Virus record (IMG/VR): IMGVR_UViG_3300013094_000096
Coordinates: 1-45,884 of that record
Source of the DNA: a virus
Reading direction: 5' to 3' (one strand)
Length of the DNA stretch: 45,884 nucleotides
Shown here: piece after piece, positions 14,889 through 24,800 of the stretch
Layout of the letters: the number at the start of each line of letters is the position of its first letter
How positions within the stretch are numbered: position 1 is the first letter of the stretch
Translations under genes and position numbers: made by a program
The notes under the pieces: model-generated
What the model was told of the DNA's origin: nothing
What the model saw: only the letters and a program-made list of their open reading frames with translations
The model's database searches: none

Positions 14889-16307
14889 ATGGACGAACTA
14901 GCCGGACAACCACAAGACAGTGCTGCCCAGATTGTGGTCGAGGCCGCAGATGCTCGCGACGAAGGTGCCATCAGTCAAAATCCGCCAGCTCCCACCTCAC
15001 CAGTGACCTCGATTGTGGGGGCAGAAACGATTGCCAACACTGTGGTTACTGTTGCCAACAACAGCCTTGCGGCCCAAGGGTTCAGCATTGGTGGTCTGGC
15101 CAGTCGGTTTGTGGGGACCAACAATCGCCTGTTGACATCGGGCTTGCCGGCCAACCAGAGCCTGAGTTTGAGTCAAAGTCAGGCCACTCCGCCTTTTTCC
15201 ACAGTGAACAACCTGTTGCCTGGTGGAGTCGGTGCTAATACCATACTTGGCAACGAATTCCGGGCCAGCGCTGCCAGCCAGCCCGGCCAAGGTGCCCCTA
15301 ACAGTGATGGTATTGGTACTTCGGCCCAGGACATCATACGCTTTGCCTTCCAGTCCAATACCAATCAACGCATACCCACACAGCCCAATGTGCTGGATCA
15401 GTTTGCCAGCTACACCTATCAGCTCAGCTGGTATCTTATGACCGATTCTCAATACAATGATCTGATCAAGAGCGGAAATCGTAACGTGGGTGGTTGGAGC
15501 CTGTTGATGCAAAGCGGCGGAGCACCGGTACAGACCACAGGAGCCACTGCTGCCAACAACAGCCTGCCCATTCGTAATCAGTTTTTTCCATTAGATTATT
15601 ACATGGACGATCTTGAAATACACACCTTGATTCCGCAGAATGGCACACAAATGGCTCACACTGCTACCAGTATCAAGTTCAAGGTCACCGAACCCAACGG
15701 TGTGACCTTGGTCAGCAATTTGTATTCGGCTGTGTCTGCACTGTATGGATACGACAATACCGGGGACTATGATCCTGCACAGAATCTGCTGTACAGACCC
15801 GGACAAGCTCCTATATCCATACAACCACCAAACTATCTACGGGCCATGTATTGTCTTGTGATACGATTCTACGGCTATGACGCACAGGGCAATCTGCAGG
15901 CACCCATCATGGGAACCAACGGCAGTCAACAGGCCATAGTACAAAAAATCTATCCGTTCCAGCTGGTCAACATCACTTTTGCCATGGCTCCGGGTTCCAA
16001 CAGTCGCGGCATTGAATATCATGTGGAATGTGTGCCCAGGGGTCAGTTGCCCTTTGCCCAGGCACGCGGCACAGTGCCATACAATTTCCAGTTAAGCGGA
16101 ACCACGGTCAAGGACCTCTTGATCGGTAAACCGGCGCAGGCTGGTCTGGTTCCAAAACAGGATGGTCGTGTTACAACAACAACTCCACCAGGCAATGCCA
16201 ACACAACTATAGCAACAGTTATAGCTGCTGAACAGCAAATCACACAGTTTGGAACATTTAATGCGGGTAATAGTTTAACCTATAGTGACACTCCTGGAAT
16301 ATACTAG
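14889..16307 (+). CDS. Virion structural protein, baseplate region (472 aa)
   Basis: The ATG at 14889 lies one base after the gp53 stop codon and gives a sensible acidic N-terminus; the frame is open further up but would overlap gp53. Residues 1-190 are Ala/Asn/Gln/Ser-rich. The folded core has FPLDYYMDDLEIHTLIPQNG, TSIKFKVTEPNGVTLVSNLY, a YLRAMYCLVIRFYGYDAQGN segment and YHVECVPRGQLPF. This is the pattern of uncharacterised structural proteins that sit between gp53 and gp5 in marine T4-like phages. It may be a hub or wedge component; gp27-like function is possible from position but not shown by sequence. It shares its layout with the next gene, so the two may be partners. Confidence 0.65.
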   Translation: MDELAGQPQDSAAQIVVEAADARDEGAISQNPPAPTSPVTSIVGAETIANTVVTVANNSLAAQGFSIGGLASRFVGTNNRLLTSGLPANQSLSLSQSQATPPFSTVNNLLPGGVGANTILGNEFRASAASQPGQGAPNSDGIGTSAQDIIRFAFQSNTNQRIPTQPNVLDQFASYTYQLSWYLMTDSQYNDLIKSGNRNVGGWSLLMQSGGAPVQTTGATAANNSLPIRNQFFPLDYYMDDLEIHTLIPQNGTQMAHTATSIKFKVTEPNGVTLVSNLYSAVSALYGYDNTGDYDPAQNLLYRPGQAPISIQPPNYLRAMYCLVIRFYGYDAQGNLQAPIMGTNGSQQAIVQKIYPFQLVNITFAMAPGSNSRGIEYHVECVPRGQLPFAQARGTVPYNFQLSGTTVKDLLIGKPAQAGLVPKQDGRVTTTTPPGNANTTIATVIAAEQQITQFGTFNAGNSLTYSDTPGIY

Positions 16308-16309
16308 CC

Positions 16310-17893
16310 ATGACTGATCTCACCAACAAACCACAGAATGCCTACATCACTGCCACCAACACCTATCTACAGCGGGGCAATCCGGTGCTGGAGACTCCCA
16401 AGACACCTGCTGATCTCAAGATACCCGGTGTACGACAGCCACAGCAACCAACCGCAGTTGATCCTGCATCACCGCCAGCCAAAGCCACGTCGGCACCCAC
16501 TGGCAATTCCAACTATGCCTTTACCGGTCTGGCCGAAGCCCTTAACACCTATCAGAACCAGTTGGTCAAAGACGGCATCTATCAAATTGCTGACTTTTAT
16601 GAATTCCAATTCAATCCAATCGCACTGGGCAGCAGCAAGGTCAAGAAAGCTGGCAGTACCGATCGATCAAAAACCGCTGGCAAAAACGCTGCCACAGCCA
16701 GACAAGCACTAGATTCAACAACTGATGCAGTAAGCAGCAACAGTCAAAACTGGAACGTACAGGCCGGCACACAAATCATCCAGGTCATTGATCAGATCAT
16801 GCGCAGCAGTGAATACATCAGCCAGCAAGCAACCGCGCAGATTGATGCCAACACGCAAAAAAACATACCCAGCACCAGCAACGGCATCATAGCCTGGTAC
16901 AACGTCAGTGTGCAGGCTATCAGTCTGGGACTTGACAATCTGCGGCGAGATTTTGCCTATCACATGACCTTTGTGATCACTCCGTATTCGATAACCAAGA
17001 TGGTGAGCGACTATTTTCCTGACAGCCGATATAGAGGCAGTCACAAGAGCTACAACTATTGGTTCACTGGGCAAAATACCGAGGTACTGAGTTTTGAACA
17101 AAAATACGATGCATCGTACAACATCATAATGAATGGCAGCCAGGCAACACAGATAAACAGTGCTGTGGCCATCAATTATCGTGAGCAATACAGCAAAACA
17201 GCCATGCCCACTACCAACGAAAAAACTGGCCAACAGACCGGAACCTATACCAATGCAGCAGCCGACAGTGCCGCAGATTTCCTTTACAGCCAGACAGATT
17301 ATGCCTTGGCCAAAATCAGGATAGTGGGGGACCCGGCCTGGCTACAGCAAGGATCGGTCACTACCGGGGTCACAGCACAGCAGTTCACATTTGATCCATT
17401 CAATGCCGATGGCAGCATAAATTACGACAGCCAGATGGTGAATTTTGACATCAACTGGAATCAGCCAGCCGATTACGATTTTGCCACTGGTGTGATGGAT
17501 CTAAACAACACCCAAGGAAGACCCAAGGTCAACAATACCTATTATGCATCTGAATGTAGAAGTTTTTTCAGCCGTGGCAAGTTTGAACAAGAACTGGAAG
17601 GCAAGCTCTTGATCGAAAGCAAACCAGATCAGGCCAACAGCACTGCACCAGTAGAACGTGTTGCACCAAAAACGAAACCAACATCGCCACCACCTCTCAC
17701 GGGCACTACTCCATTAAAACCGTCACAACAACAGGATCAGGCCGCGGTTGGCATGGCAGCCAGTATAGTCCGTCCAAATGGCACATCATTCAATCCGTTC
17801 TTGCAAGCACGACAACCCGGCGGACCTTTTTCAGGAAATCGTACTCCGTTGGCACCAAACAATCCATTGAATCCCAACAACTATAGCAATTGA
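16310..17893 (+). CDS. Virion structural protein, baseplate region (527 aa)
   Basis: The gene starts 2 bp after the previous stop. After a Pro/Thr/Ala-rich leader (to about residue 70) comes GIYQIADFYEFQFNPIALGS, then a ~100-residue polar stretch, and a core with SLGLDNLRRDFAYHMTFVIT, FPDSRYRGSHKSYNYWFTGQ and NTEVLSFEQKYDASYN. The RGxHKxYxYWFTGxNTEVLxF block recurs in uncharacterised virion proteins of marine T4-like phages. The C-terminus (from ~440) is again Pro/Gln/Asn-rich. Position between gp53 and the gp5 spike suggests a hub protein. Weak ribosome site; expression probably depends on coupling to the gene before it. Confidence 0.65.
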   Translation: MTDLTNKPQNAYITATNTYLQRGNPVLETPKTPADLKIPGVRQPQQPTAVDPASPPAKATSAPTGNSNYAFTGLAEALNTYQNQLVKDGIYQIADFYEFQFNPIALGSSKVKKAGSTDRSKTAGKNAATARQALDSTTDAVSSNSQNWNVQAGTQIIQVIDQIMRSSEYISQQATAQIDANTQKNIPSTSNGIIAWYNVSVQAISLGLDNLRRDFAYHMTFVITPYSITKMVSDYFPDSRYRGSHKSYNYWFTGQNTEVLSFEQKYDASYNIIMNGSQATQINSAVAINYREQYSKTAMPTTNEKTGQQTGTYTNAAADSAADFLYSQTDYALAKIRIVGDPAWLQQGSVTTGVTAQQFTFDPFNADGSINYDSQMVNFDINWNQPADYDFATGVMDLNNTQGRPKVNNTYYASECRSFFSRGKFEQELEGKLLIESKPDQANSTAPVERVAPKTKPTSPPPLTGTTPLKPSQQQDQAAVGMAASIVRPNGTSFNPFLQARQPGGPFSGNRTPLAPNNPLNPNNYSN

Positions 17894-17924
17894 TATGTAA
17901 AGTAACTGACAGAAAGAAAAACAC

Positions 17925-19436
17925 ATGGGTTTACAAAATTATCAACGCAGTCGTGGCACACCTAAAACATTTGATCAGAATCGCGGTGGCACACCTGGCA
18001 CTGGCGGCCCGTATATTGGCATAGTCAAAAACAACACTGACCCCACACGCATGGGTCGTTTGCAGGTCTATATCACGGCATTTGGAGCCAACGAGGAAGA
18101 TGAAACGGCCTGGAAATGGGTCAGTTACGTGACTCCATTTTACGGAGCCACACCGCAAGGTGGCACTGCCGGAACCGGCACTTTCCTGGACGGAAACTCA
18201 CAAAGCTACGGCATGTGGTTTACCACACCCGATATTGGTGTGCAGGTAATCTGTATCTTTATCAATGATGATCCCGGCAACGGCTATTACATAGGATGCT
18301 TGCCCAACAACGGAGTCACTCACATGATCCCGGCCATTGGATCGGTGGCCGCCAACAAGGCTGCCGCGCAGAATTCAACACAGGCTGCGTATCTGGCCAA
18401 CAGCTCGCGACTGCCGGTCACCGAAATCAACGACAGCCCAGAAAATCCCAAAACCAGTGAAAGCGCCACGTTTTTCAATGACACCAAACCAGTTCACAGC
18501 TATGTGGCCGCGATTCTGTTCCAGCAAGGACTCAACAACGATGTCATGCGTGGACCCATTGGGTCCAGTGCGCAACGCGAAAGCCCCAGTCACTGTTATG
18601 GAATAAGCACACCGGGGCGTGCAATCTACCAAGGTGGCCTGGGCGACACTGCCGATGCCAAGACTCTAGATGCCACCAGCCTGGACAGTATCAACGTGAT
18701 CGGTCGTCGGGGCGGTCACACCTTGGTCATGGACGATGGAGCGCAAGACGGTACTGACAATCTGATCCGGATACGCACCAGCAAAGGACATCAGATCACC
18801 ATGAGCGACGACGGTAATTTTTTCTACATCTGCCATGCCAACGGTCAGGCCTGGGTAGAACTGGGTCAAGAAGGCACCTTGGATGTGTTCACAACCAATT
18901 CAGTCAATCTGCGAACCGAAGGCACTATCAACTTGCATGCCGATCAAGATGTCAACATATTTGCCGGTGGCAAAATGAATCTCAAAAGTGCCAAAGGTAC
19001 CAGCATACAGAGCGACACGGATGCTGACTTGGCATGCAAGGGCGGACTCAAGCTGTTTGGACAAAAAAGCATGGATATCAAGACCGGTGGCACCATGGCC
19101 ATCAAGAGTCAGTTGGGCAGCTGGAGTGCAGGTGCTGCACTCAGTCTCAGTGGCACCTTGTTGTTGCTCAATAGTGGTCCAGGACTGCCGGCTTCGGCTC
19201 CCAAAGGCATCACTGATTATCTACAACCCAATACCACATTCAACCCCAGCACCGGTTGGCAGGTAAGTCCCACTGGCACCAAGAGTTGTGTCACGCGAGC
19301 GCCCACTCATGAACCTTACCCGTACCATAATCAAGGTGTAAACAACCAGACCAGTCTAGGGGTCAGCGGCCAACCCAGCCCACCTATAGATGCGCCAGAT
19401 TTACCAGTCGGAGTTTCGATAACCAAGATATCATGA
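17925..19436 (+). CDS. gp5: Baseplate central spike gp5-like, without lysozyme domain
   Basis: A 503-residue protein with an N-terminal OB-fold (about residues 25-140: GPYIGIVKNNTDPTRMGRLQ, VSYVTPFYG, FTTPDIGVQVICIFINDD, then GYYIGCLPN) typical of gp5/VgrG spikes. A middle part (RGPIGSSAQRESPSHCYGIS, GGHTLVMDDGAQDG) leads to a C-terminal run of short strands: TINLHADQDVNIFAGGKMNL, then SDTDADLACKGGLKLFG and IKTGGTMAIKS. The latter fits the triple-stranded beta-helix needle. T4 gp5 has a lysozyme between OB-fold and needle; none is seen here. The spike pierces the outer membrane on sheath contraction. The next gene overlaps its stop by 4 bp (ATGA). Confidence 0.85.
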   Translation: MGLQNYQRSRGTPKTFDQNRGGTPGTGGPYIGIVKNNTDPTRMGRLQVYITAFGANEEDETAWKWVSYVTPFYGATPQGGTAGTGTFLDGNSQSYGMWFTTPDIGVQVICIFINDDPGNGYYIGCLPNNGVTHMIPAIGSVAANKAAAQNSTQAAYLANSSRLPVTEINDSPENPKTSESATFFNDTKPVHSYVAAILFQQGLNNDVMRGPIGSSAQRESPSHCYGISTPGRAIYQGGLGDTADAKTLDATSLDSINVIGRRGGHTLVMDDGAQDGTDNLIRIRTSKGHQITMSDDGNFFYICHANGQAWVELGQEGTLDVFTTNSVNLRTEGTINLHADQDVNIFAGGKMNLKSAKGTSIQSDTDADLACKGGLKLFGQKSMDIKTGGTMAIKSQLGSWSAGAALSLSGTLLLLNSGPGLPASAPKGITDYLQPNTTFNPSTGWQVSPTGTKSCVTRAPTHEPYPYHNQGVNNQTSLGVSGQPSPPIDAPDLPVGVSITKIS

Positions 19437-21463
19437 GCGTATTCAATTACACCCTTCCTTCAGGATCCACGTTCCGCATGACTGCACCCACGGGTACCAC
19501 GCAGTTGCAAGCCGACCAGATCTTTTACAGTCAAGTGGCTGCAGGCGCATTTGTGGGTTACAGTCCAGGACAGACCTTGACCAGTGCCACTGAAACAGTG
19601 ACCAAGTTTGCTCTCAGCCGGCTGGATAGAGGCACAGCCGGAGTCGACACACAGGCCATAGTGGCCATAGTCAACAACATTCCCACTGTCAACCTGGTCT
19701 CGACTGCAGCCAATGGTGTGTCAATCTCACAGGGTCTGCCCAATTTGACTGCCACGCCCTTGGTCAACCCTGTCGGTCAAGCTGACTTGGTCAATGTGGC
19801 AACAGGAACTTTGGCTCCCAACCCCATCGGACCCTTGAGCAGCAATCAGGTTCAAGGTATCCTGGCACAGATAAGCAATCTAGTGGATCAACCGGCCACG
19901 GTCATGACCGACGACAAAGGAGTAGGCCAATACGGATTCAGTTGTGTACAACTGGAACAGGCCGGATATGTCAAGCCCGGTACTTGGCAAAGATTCATAT
20001 TTGATCCATCGCCCATGACCTCGGTACTGTCGGCTGCTGGAATCTGGACAGGTAAAAACGGAATAAAATCGGTCACCGATTTCTTGAACAACGCCGGGTC
20101 ACAAACAGATGCACAAAATTATCTGTTGCAAACTGGATACAACAGCTTGGTGTCCAGTGGAACAATTTTGCCTGCTACCGCTCAGAGCCTGACCACTTCG
20201 GTAGGTCAAATCTTCAGTCAAAGCGGTCTGCAGACAGTGAGTGCGCTGGGTGCCAGCATCGGTGCCAGTCTCTCGGTGCCCAGTTCGGTGTCATCTGCTT
20301 TGTCGGGTACTGCCGTAGCCAGTTTGCTGAGCAGTCCGTTGACCAACATCAGCAGTATATCGTCTGGTGCTGTCAATGCTATTACCAATGCTGTTGGCAA
20401 TTTTACCAACACAAGTGGTATAATCAGCAATTTGACCAATACTGCAATTGGAGATGTAGGAGCTCTAGTATCCAATGCTGGTCGTTTTGGATCAGCAGCC
20501 ACCGCAGCCTGGAGCCAATTGTCTTCGGGCGACGTTTCATCTGTGTTGGGCGGTATCACCGGCCAAGCAAGCAACATCGCCAACAATCTTTTGGGCAGTA
20601 TTACCGGTCCGGCCGCCGGAACTTTCGATCTTGGCAGCAGCCTAGTGAATGCTCTGCCTGGCGACATCGGTAGTAGCATATCCAATCTAACCAGCAATCT
20701 CGACATCACCGGCAAGGCCGGACAGTTTGCCACAGCTTTCAGCGACCCTGCTGCGGCACTATCCAATTTAGGAAATTTTGATATTAGCAGCTTGACCAAT
20801 CTAGGTAGCGGCGCCGTGACCAATTTGCTTGGCAGCACCGGTAGCATAGGTAGTGCGGTCTCCGGCCTGTTGAATGGTGGTGGGTTGAGTTCAGTGACTG
20901 GCCTGTTGAGTGGCAGTGGTAGTTTGGGTAGTGCAGCTGCCAGTCTGTTGAGTGGCAGTGGTAGTTTGGGTAGTGCAGCTGCCAGTCTGTTGAGCGGTGG
21001 TGGGTTGAGTTCAGTGACCAGTCTGTTGAGCGGTGGTGGTGTAGGTAGTTTGTTGGGCAGTTTTGGCGGTCTCAGCAGTCTAGGAGCCCTGGGCAGTCTT
21101 GGGAGCCTGGGCGGACTATTTGGTGGCGGTGGTGACAGTCTGGTATCTAGTACACAAGTGGCAGCCGGCTATAGCAATACTGTGGATAGAGGAACTCTTG
21201 ATGTGGCATTGACCAAAATCATTGGCAGCACCAAGGTGCCAACTCCGCTGTTTGATTTTCCATCAATCAACAGTATCAGTCTCAATGCCAGTGCCGATAT
21301 AACAGCCGCTTCTAACATATTGCAAAATCTCAAGAGTCAGGGCGGAGCACTGCTGAGTCAAATACAACAAACAGCTACTAACGCTGTGAGCAGTACTGTG
21401 CAAGATATAACCAAACAAGCCGGCGGCGTAATATCAGACTCTCTGAACAATCTAATAGGTTAA
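19433..21463 (+). CDS. Gly/Ser/Leu-rich repeat virion protein of unknown function (676 aa)
   Basis: The N-terminus has FNYTLPSGSTFRMTAPTGTT and FYSQVAAGAFVGYSPGQTL. A segment near residues 165-195 reads DDKGVGQYGFSCVQLEQAGY then VKPGT, a motif I associate with structural or lysozyme-like tail proteins but cannot assign. From about 250 to 590 the protein is a low-complexity Ser/Gly/Ala/Leu/Asn chain without aromatic residues for long stretches, including tandem LLSGSGSLGSAAAS repeats. The C-terminus (SLNASADITAASNILQNLKS...) looks helical. It lies between the spike and gp25 and overlaps gp5 by 4 bp, so it is probably a baseplate or tail-tip part, perhaps a flexible or fibrous one. Confidence 0.65.
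   Translation: MSVFNYTLPSGSTFRMTAPTGTTQLQADQIFYSQVAAGAFVGYSPGQTLTSATETVTKFALSRLDRGTAGVDTQAIVAIVNNIPTVNLVSTAANGVSISQGLPNLTATPLVNPVGQADLVNVATGTLAPNPIGPLSSNQVQGILAQISNLVDQPATVMTDDKGVGQYGFSCVQLEQAGYVKPGTWQRFIFDPSPMTSVLSAAGIWTGKNGIKSVTDFLNNAGSQTDAQNYLLQTGYNSLVSSGTILPATAQSLTTSVGQIFSQSGLQTVSALGASIGASLSVPSSVSSALSGTAVASLLSSPLTNISSISSGAVNAITNAVGNFTNTSGIISNLTNTAIGDVGALVSNAGRFGSAATAAWSQLSSGDVSSVLGGITGQASNIANNLLGSITGPAAGTFDLGSSLVNALPGDIGSSISNLTSNLDITGKAGQFATAFSDPAAALSNLGNFDISSLTNLGSGAVTNLLGSTGSIGSAVSGLLNGGGLSSVTGLLSGSGSLGSAAASLLSGSGSLGSAAASLLSGGGLSSVTSLLSGGGVGSLLGSFGGLSSLGALGSLGSLGGLFGGGGDSLVSSTQVAAGYSNTVDRGTLDVALTKIIGSTKVPTPLFDFPSINSISLNASADITAASNILQNLKSQGGALLSQIQQTATNAVSSTVQDITKQAGGVISDSLNNLIG
20867..21049 (+). 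repeat. Tandem coding repeat, A-B-B-A-A' units of 36 and 42 bp
   Basis: Within the Gly/Ser-rich gene, units each begin CTGTTGA: 20867-20902 (36 bp), 20903-20944 and 20945-20986 (two identical 42-bp copies encoding LLSGSGSLGSAAAS), 20987-21022 (36 bp, nearly identical to the first) and a partial 21023-21049. All lengths are multiples of three, so copy number can change without a frameshift. The perfect 42-bp pair suggests a recent duplication. Confidence 0.9.
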
Positions 21464-21466
21464 ATA
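21459..21466 (+). promoter_or_regulatory. Candidate late promoter, GTTAAATA, at gp25
   Basis: GTTAAATA overlaps the stop codon of the preceding gene (TAA at 21461-21463) and ends 4 nt before the gp25 ATG. The surrounding GGTTAAATACAG closely matches GGTATAAATACAG at 39342-39354, which also overlaps a stop codon. The box is only a partial match to TATAAATA and coincidence is possible. Confidence 0.3.
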
Positions 21467-21470
21467 CAGC

Positions 21471-21845
21471 ATGGCCACATTTATTGGATTCAACACCATC
21501 AATCAAAACAAGTATTTTACCTTGACCAATTTTGAATTGATCAAACGAGACTTGTTGAATGCTTTCAGTATCCGCCAAGGAGAACTGGTAGGCGTGCCCG
21601 GGTATGGCACCACGTTATGGAACTTTGTGTTTGAGAATCAAACTCAAGATACCATACAAGCTGTGTACAACGAAGTGCAACGTGTGGCCAGCGGCGATCC
21701 CAGGATCCACATCAGTTCAATTGAAGTATTTCCTCAACAGAACGGACTACTGATACAACTGCAATTGACTGTGGTACCCAGTACCGATGCCCAACGTTTG
21801 TCTATCTTTTTTGATCAGACGCAGAACATGGCCAGCTACTTATAA
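21471..21845 (+). CDS. gp25: Baseplate wedge protein gp25
   Basis: A 124-residue gp25/GPW-family protein. The conserved parts are FELIKRDLLNAFSIRQGEL, VPGYGTTLWNFVFENQTQDT, then IQAVYNEVQRVASGDPRIHI and a beta-rich end, LLIQLQLTVVPS. gp25 is a wedge protein that binds gp6 and gp53 and helps trigger sheath polymerisation; length equals that of T4 gp25 (132) closely. It precedes gp6 by 46 bp. Confidence 0.92.
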   Translation: MATFIGFNTINQNKYFTLTNFELIKRDLLNAFSIRQGELVGVPGYGTTLWNFVFENQTQDTIQAVYNEVQRVASGDPRIHISSIEVFPQQNGLLIQLQLTVVPSTDAQRLSIFFDQTQNMASYL

Positions 21846-21865
21846 TATACGTAGTTTTTAAAGTC

Positions 21866-21873
21866 CATAAATA
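21866..21873 (+). promoter_or_regulatory. Candidate late promoter, CATAAATA, for gp6
   Basis: CATAAATA matches the T4 late box except for its first base and ends 18 nt before the gp6 ATG at 21892, in the 46-bp gap after gp25. The spacing equals that before the gene at 13260. Confidence 0.5.
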
Positions 21874-21891
21874 CTCAACACTGGAATACAT

Positions 21892-24800
21892 ATGGCCACA
21901 ACTACAAGACAAACTGCGATATTCGGAGTTCAAGACTGGAAACAGATCTATCAGACCTATCAGGAAGCCAATTTCCAAAGCTATGATTTTGAAACCCTGC
22001 GCAAGACCTTTGTGGATTACTTGCGCTTGTATTATCCAGAAACCTTCAACGACTATATTGAAAGTTCGGAATTTATAGCCCTGTTGGATGTGATGGCGTT
22101 TATGGGTCAGAGCTTGGCCTTCAGGACCGATCTCAACAACAGAGAAAATTATCTAGGCACAGCTGAGCGTAGAGACAGTGTGATCAAGCTGTCAAACTTG
22201 GTCAGCTATGTACCTCTCAGAAACACCGAAGCTTCGGGCTATCTCAAGGTATTCAGCATCAGCACCACAGAAAATCTAGTTGACTACAACGGCGTCAATC
22301 TCAGCAACATCACGGTCAACTGGGCCGATCCAACCAATCTAGATTGGCAAGAACAGTTTACGACCATACTGAATGCCAGTCTGCTCAACACACAACGTTT
22401 TGGACGTCCTGCTGCCAGCCAGACCATACTGGGCGTGAACACCCAAGAATATACCATCAATCTGGTTCCGGGCTATCTACCGGTAGTGCCTTACACTGCT
22501 GTGGTGGATGGCATCAGCATGCCGTTTGAAGCTGTCAATGCCACCAGTGCTGGTCAGGACTATGTGTACGAACCGCCTCCTCTTCCAGACGGTCAATTCA
22601 ACATCCTGTTCCGCAACGATCAGCTGGGATTTGCCAGTGCCAACACCGGGTTCTTTTTCTTCTTCAAGCAAGGCACGTTGCAAAATCAAGATTTCAATCT
22701 GGTTGAACGCATAACCAACCGTGCCGTAGACATCAACATAGATGGTATCAACAACACTGACGTATGGTTGTATCAGTTGGACAATTTGGGCAACGTGCAA
22801 AATTTTTGGTTTCCTGTGCAGAGCGTGTATGCGGCCGCAGCACAGCAGACCTCGGCTGGAACCCAACAGATCTACAGCATAGCCAGTAGAAATAACGATC
22901 AAATCACGCTGAATTTTGGCGACGGCATTTTCAGCACCATACCGGTGGGCACATTCAGGACCTATGTGCGGGCCAGCAACGGATTGACCTATATCATCAA
23001 TCCGCAGGAAATGCAGAACATACAGATTCCTATCAGCTATGTGAGTCGCACTGGACAGATTGAAACACTCACATTCAACTGCGGTATCACTCAGCCGGTA
23101 ACCAACGCCCAGGCCCGTGAAACCATCAACGATATCAAGCAACGTGCTCCGGCCCAGTACTATACACAAAACAGAATGGTCAATGGCGAGGATTATACCA
23201 ATTTTCCTTACACACAGTACAACAGTATCTTGAAAAGCGCAGCTGTGAACCGAGCCAGCATAGGAACCAGCCGATATCTGGACCTAGTGGATGGTACTGG
23301 CAAGTACTCGAGCACCAACATATTTGCCAGTGATGGCGCCATGTATGAAACCAATCTAACTCCAGCATTCTTGTTCAGTTGGCTCAGCATCAACGATATC
23401 AGCAGCGTGGTCTACAACCAGATCAATCCGCTGTTGACCCAGGCCGGCCTACAACAATTTTATTATGCCAATTTTCCTAGACCCAACCTGTTGAACCTCA
23501 ACTACAGTTGGCAACAAAGTACGGCCATGACCAACGAAGTCACTGGCTATTTTGAAAACAGCAGTGGCGATGCTGTGCCTGTGGGGTCAGCGGCCAGCAA
23601 CAATGCCCAGTACATCACAGTTGGCAGCCTGGTCAAGTTTGTTCCGCCGTCCGGCTATTATTTTGATGCCGACAACAATCTACAACCTGGGTCGGCCACA
23701 TCACCCACTGAGAAAACTGAGATCTGGGCCAGCCCTACCGCAGTTTATCTGTCAGGCACCGGTCAAGGCCTAGGCAACTTGCCCACCGGAGTAGGTCCAG
23801 TGGTGCTCAATACATTTGTACCTACAGGTGCTGTCGCCAGTTTGGTCATCCCCACACTGGTTACAGATTTGCCAATCTCGGTCAAACAAAGCGTGGTCAA
23901 TCAGATCTATCTCAATCAGAATTTTGGCCTGGGCTACAACAATCTCACAGCCACTTGGTATGTGATCACCAGCTCAAATCTGGCAACCAATGCCACGTTT
24001 GATCTTGCTAACGCACAAAACACATCCGGAACCAATGCAGATGCCAGCTGGTTGATACAATGCACCACCAACGGCAACAACTACACAGTGATATCAAGAT
24101 CTCTAGAATACTTTTTTGGCAGCGTGGCCCAGACTAGATTTTTCTTTTACACAGCAGATCCAATCTACGACAGTCGTACCGGCACAGTGATACGTGATTA
24201 TATCAATGTGCTCAAAATCAACACTCAGCCCGATACCAACTACCCCCTGCCCAACGACAGCATAGTCAATATCATAGCTCAGCCAGTTTTGACCGATGGA
24301 CTGGTCGACGACTTCCAGGTAGAAATTTCATTTGCCAGCCAACCCGGAAGCTCGGTACCAATCAATCCTGACTTTTTTGATGAGCTGGTCGCACCCGCAA
24401 CCAACTCCAATCAAAAATTGGTCTTCTTCCAGCAAACAGTGGATTTTGACAATCTACAACGCTATATCTTGGTCGATCCAGGCACAGTCAACACCAGTTA
24501 TCCCAACCAGGCCAGCATCTTGTTGGCCTTGAGTCAATACACTGTGGGCCAGACTTTTTATGCCTACAATCAGTATCCCAGCAACACCATTACCAACCAA
24601 GTATTTTACACTATCACTCGAGATAGCACAGGCAACAACATGCTCACAGTTGATAACACGTATGCAGCACGAGTGGGTCGACAAGGATTCTATTTCCAGT
24701 ACAGACACAACAGTCCCCTGTCTAGTCGTATTGACCCGGGCAGTACCAACATCATCGATCTGTATCTGGTGACCAATGCTTACTACACAGCCTATCAAAA

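Noticed and set aside
14997-15512. 171-aa minus-strand ORF opposite a virion protein gene
   Set aside because: Antisense shadow in a coupled plus-strand operon; no motif, no promoter.
17925-19436. Lysozyme domain within gp5
   Set aside because: The region between the OB-fold and the needle has no Glu-Asp-Thr type lysozyme pattern and is too short to hold one.
20218-20847. 209-aa minus-strand ORF opposite the Gly/Ser-rich gene
   Set aside because: It arises because the repetitive low-complexity sequence is open in several frames. It has no ribosome site and no family resemblance.
20867-21049. CRISPR-like array
   Set aside because: The repeats are contiguous, in frame and translated, with no spacers between them.
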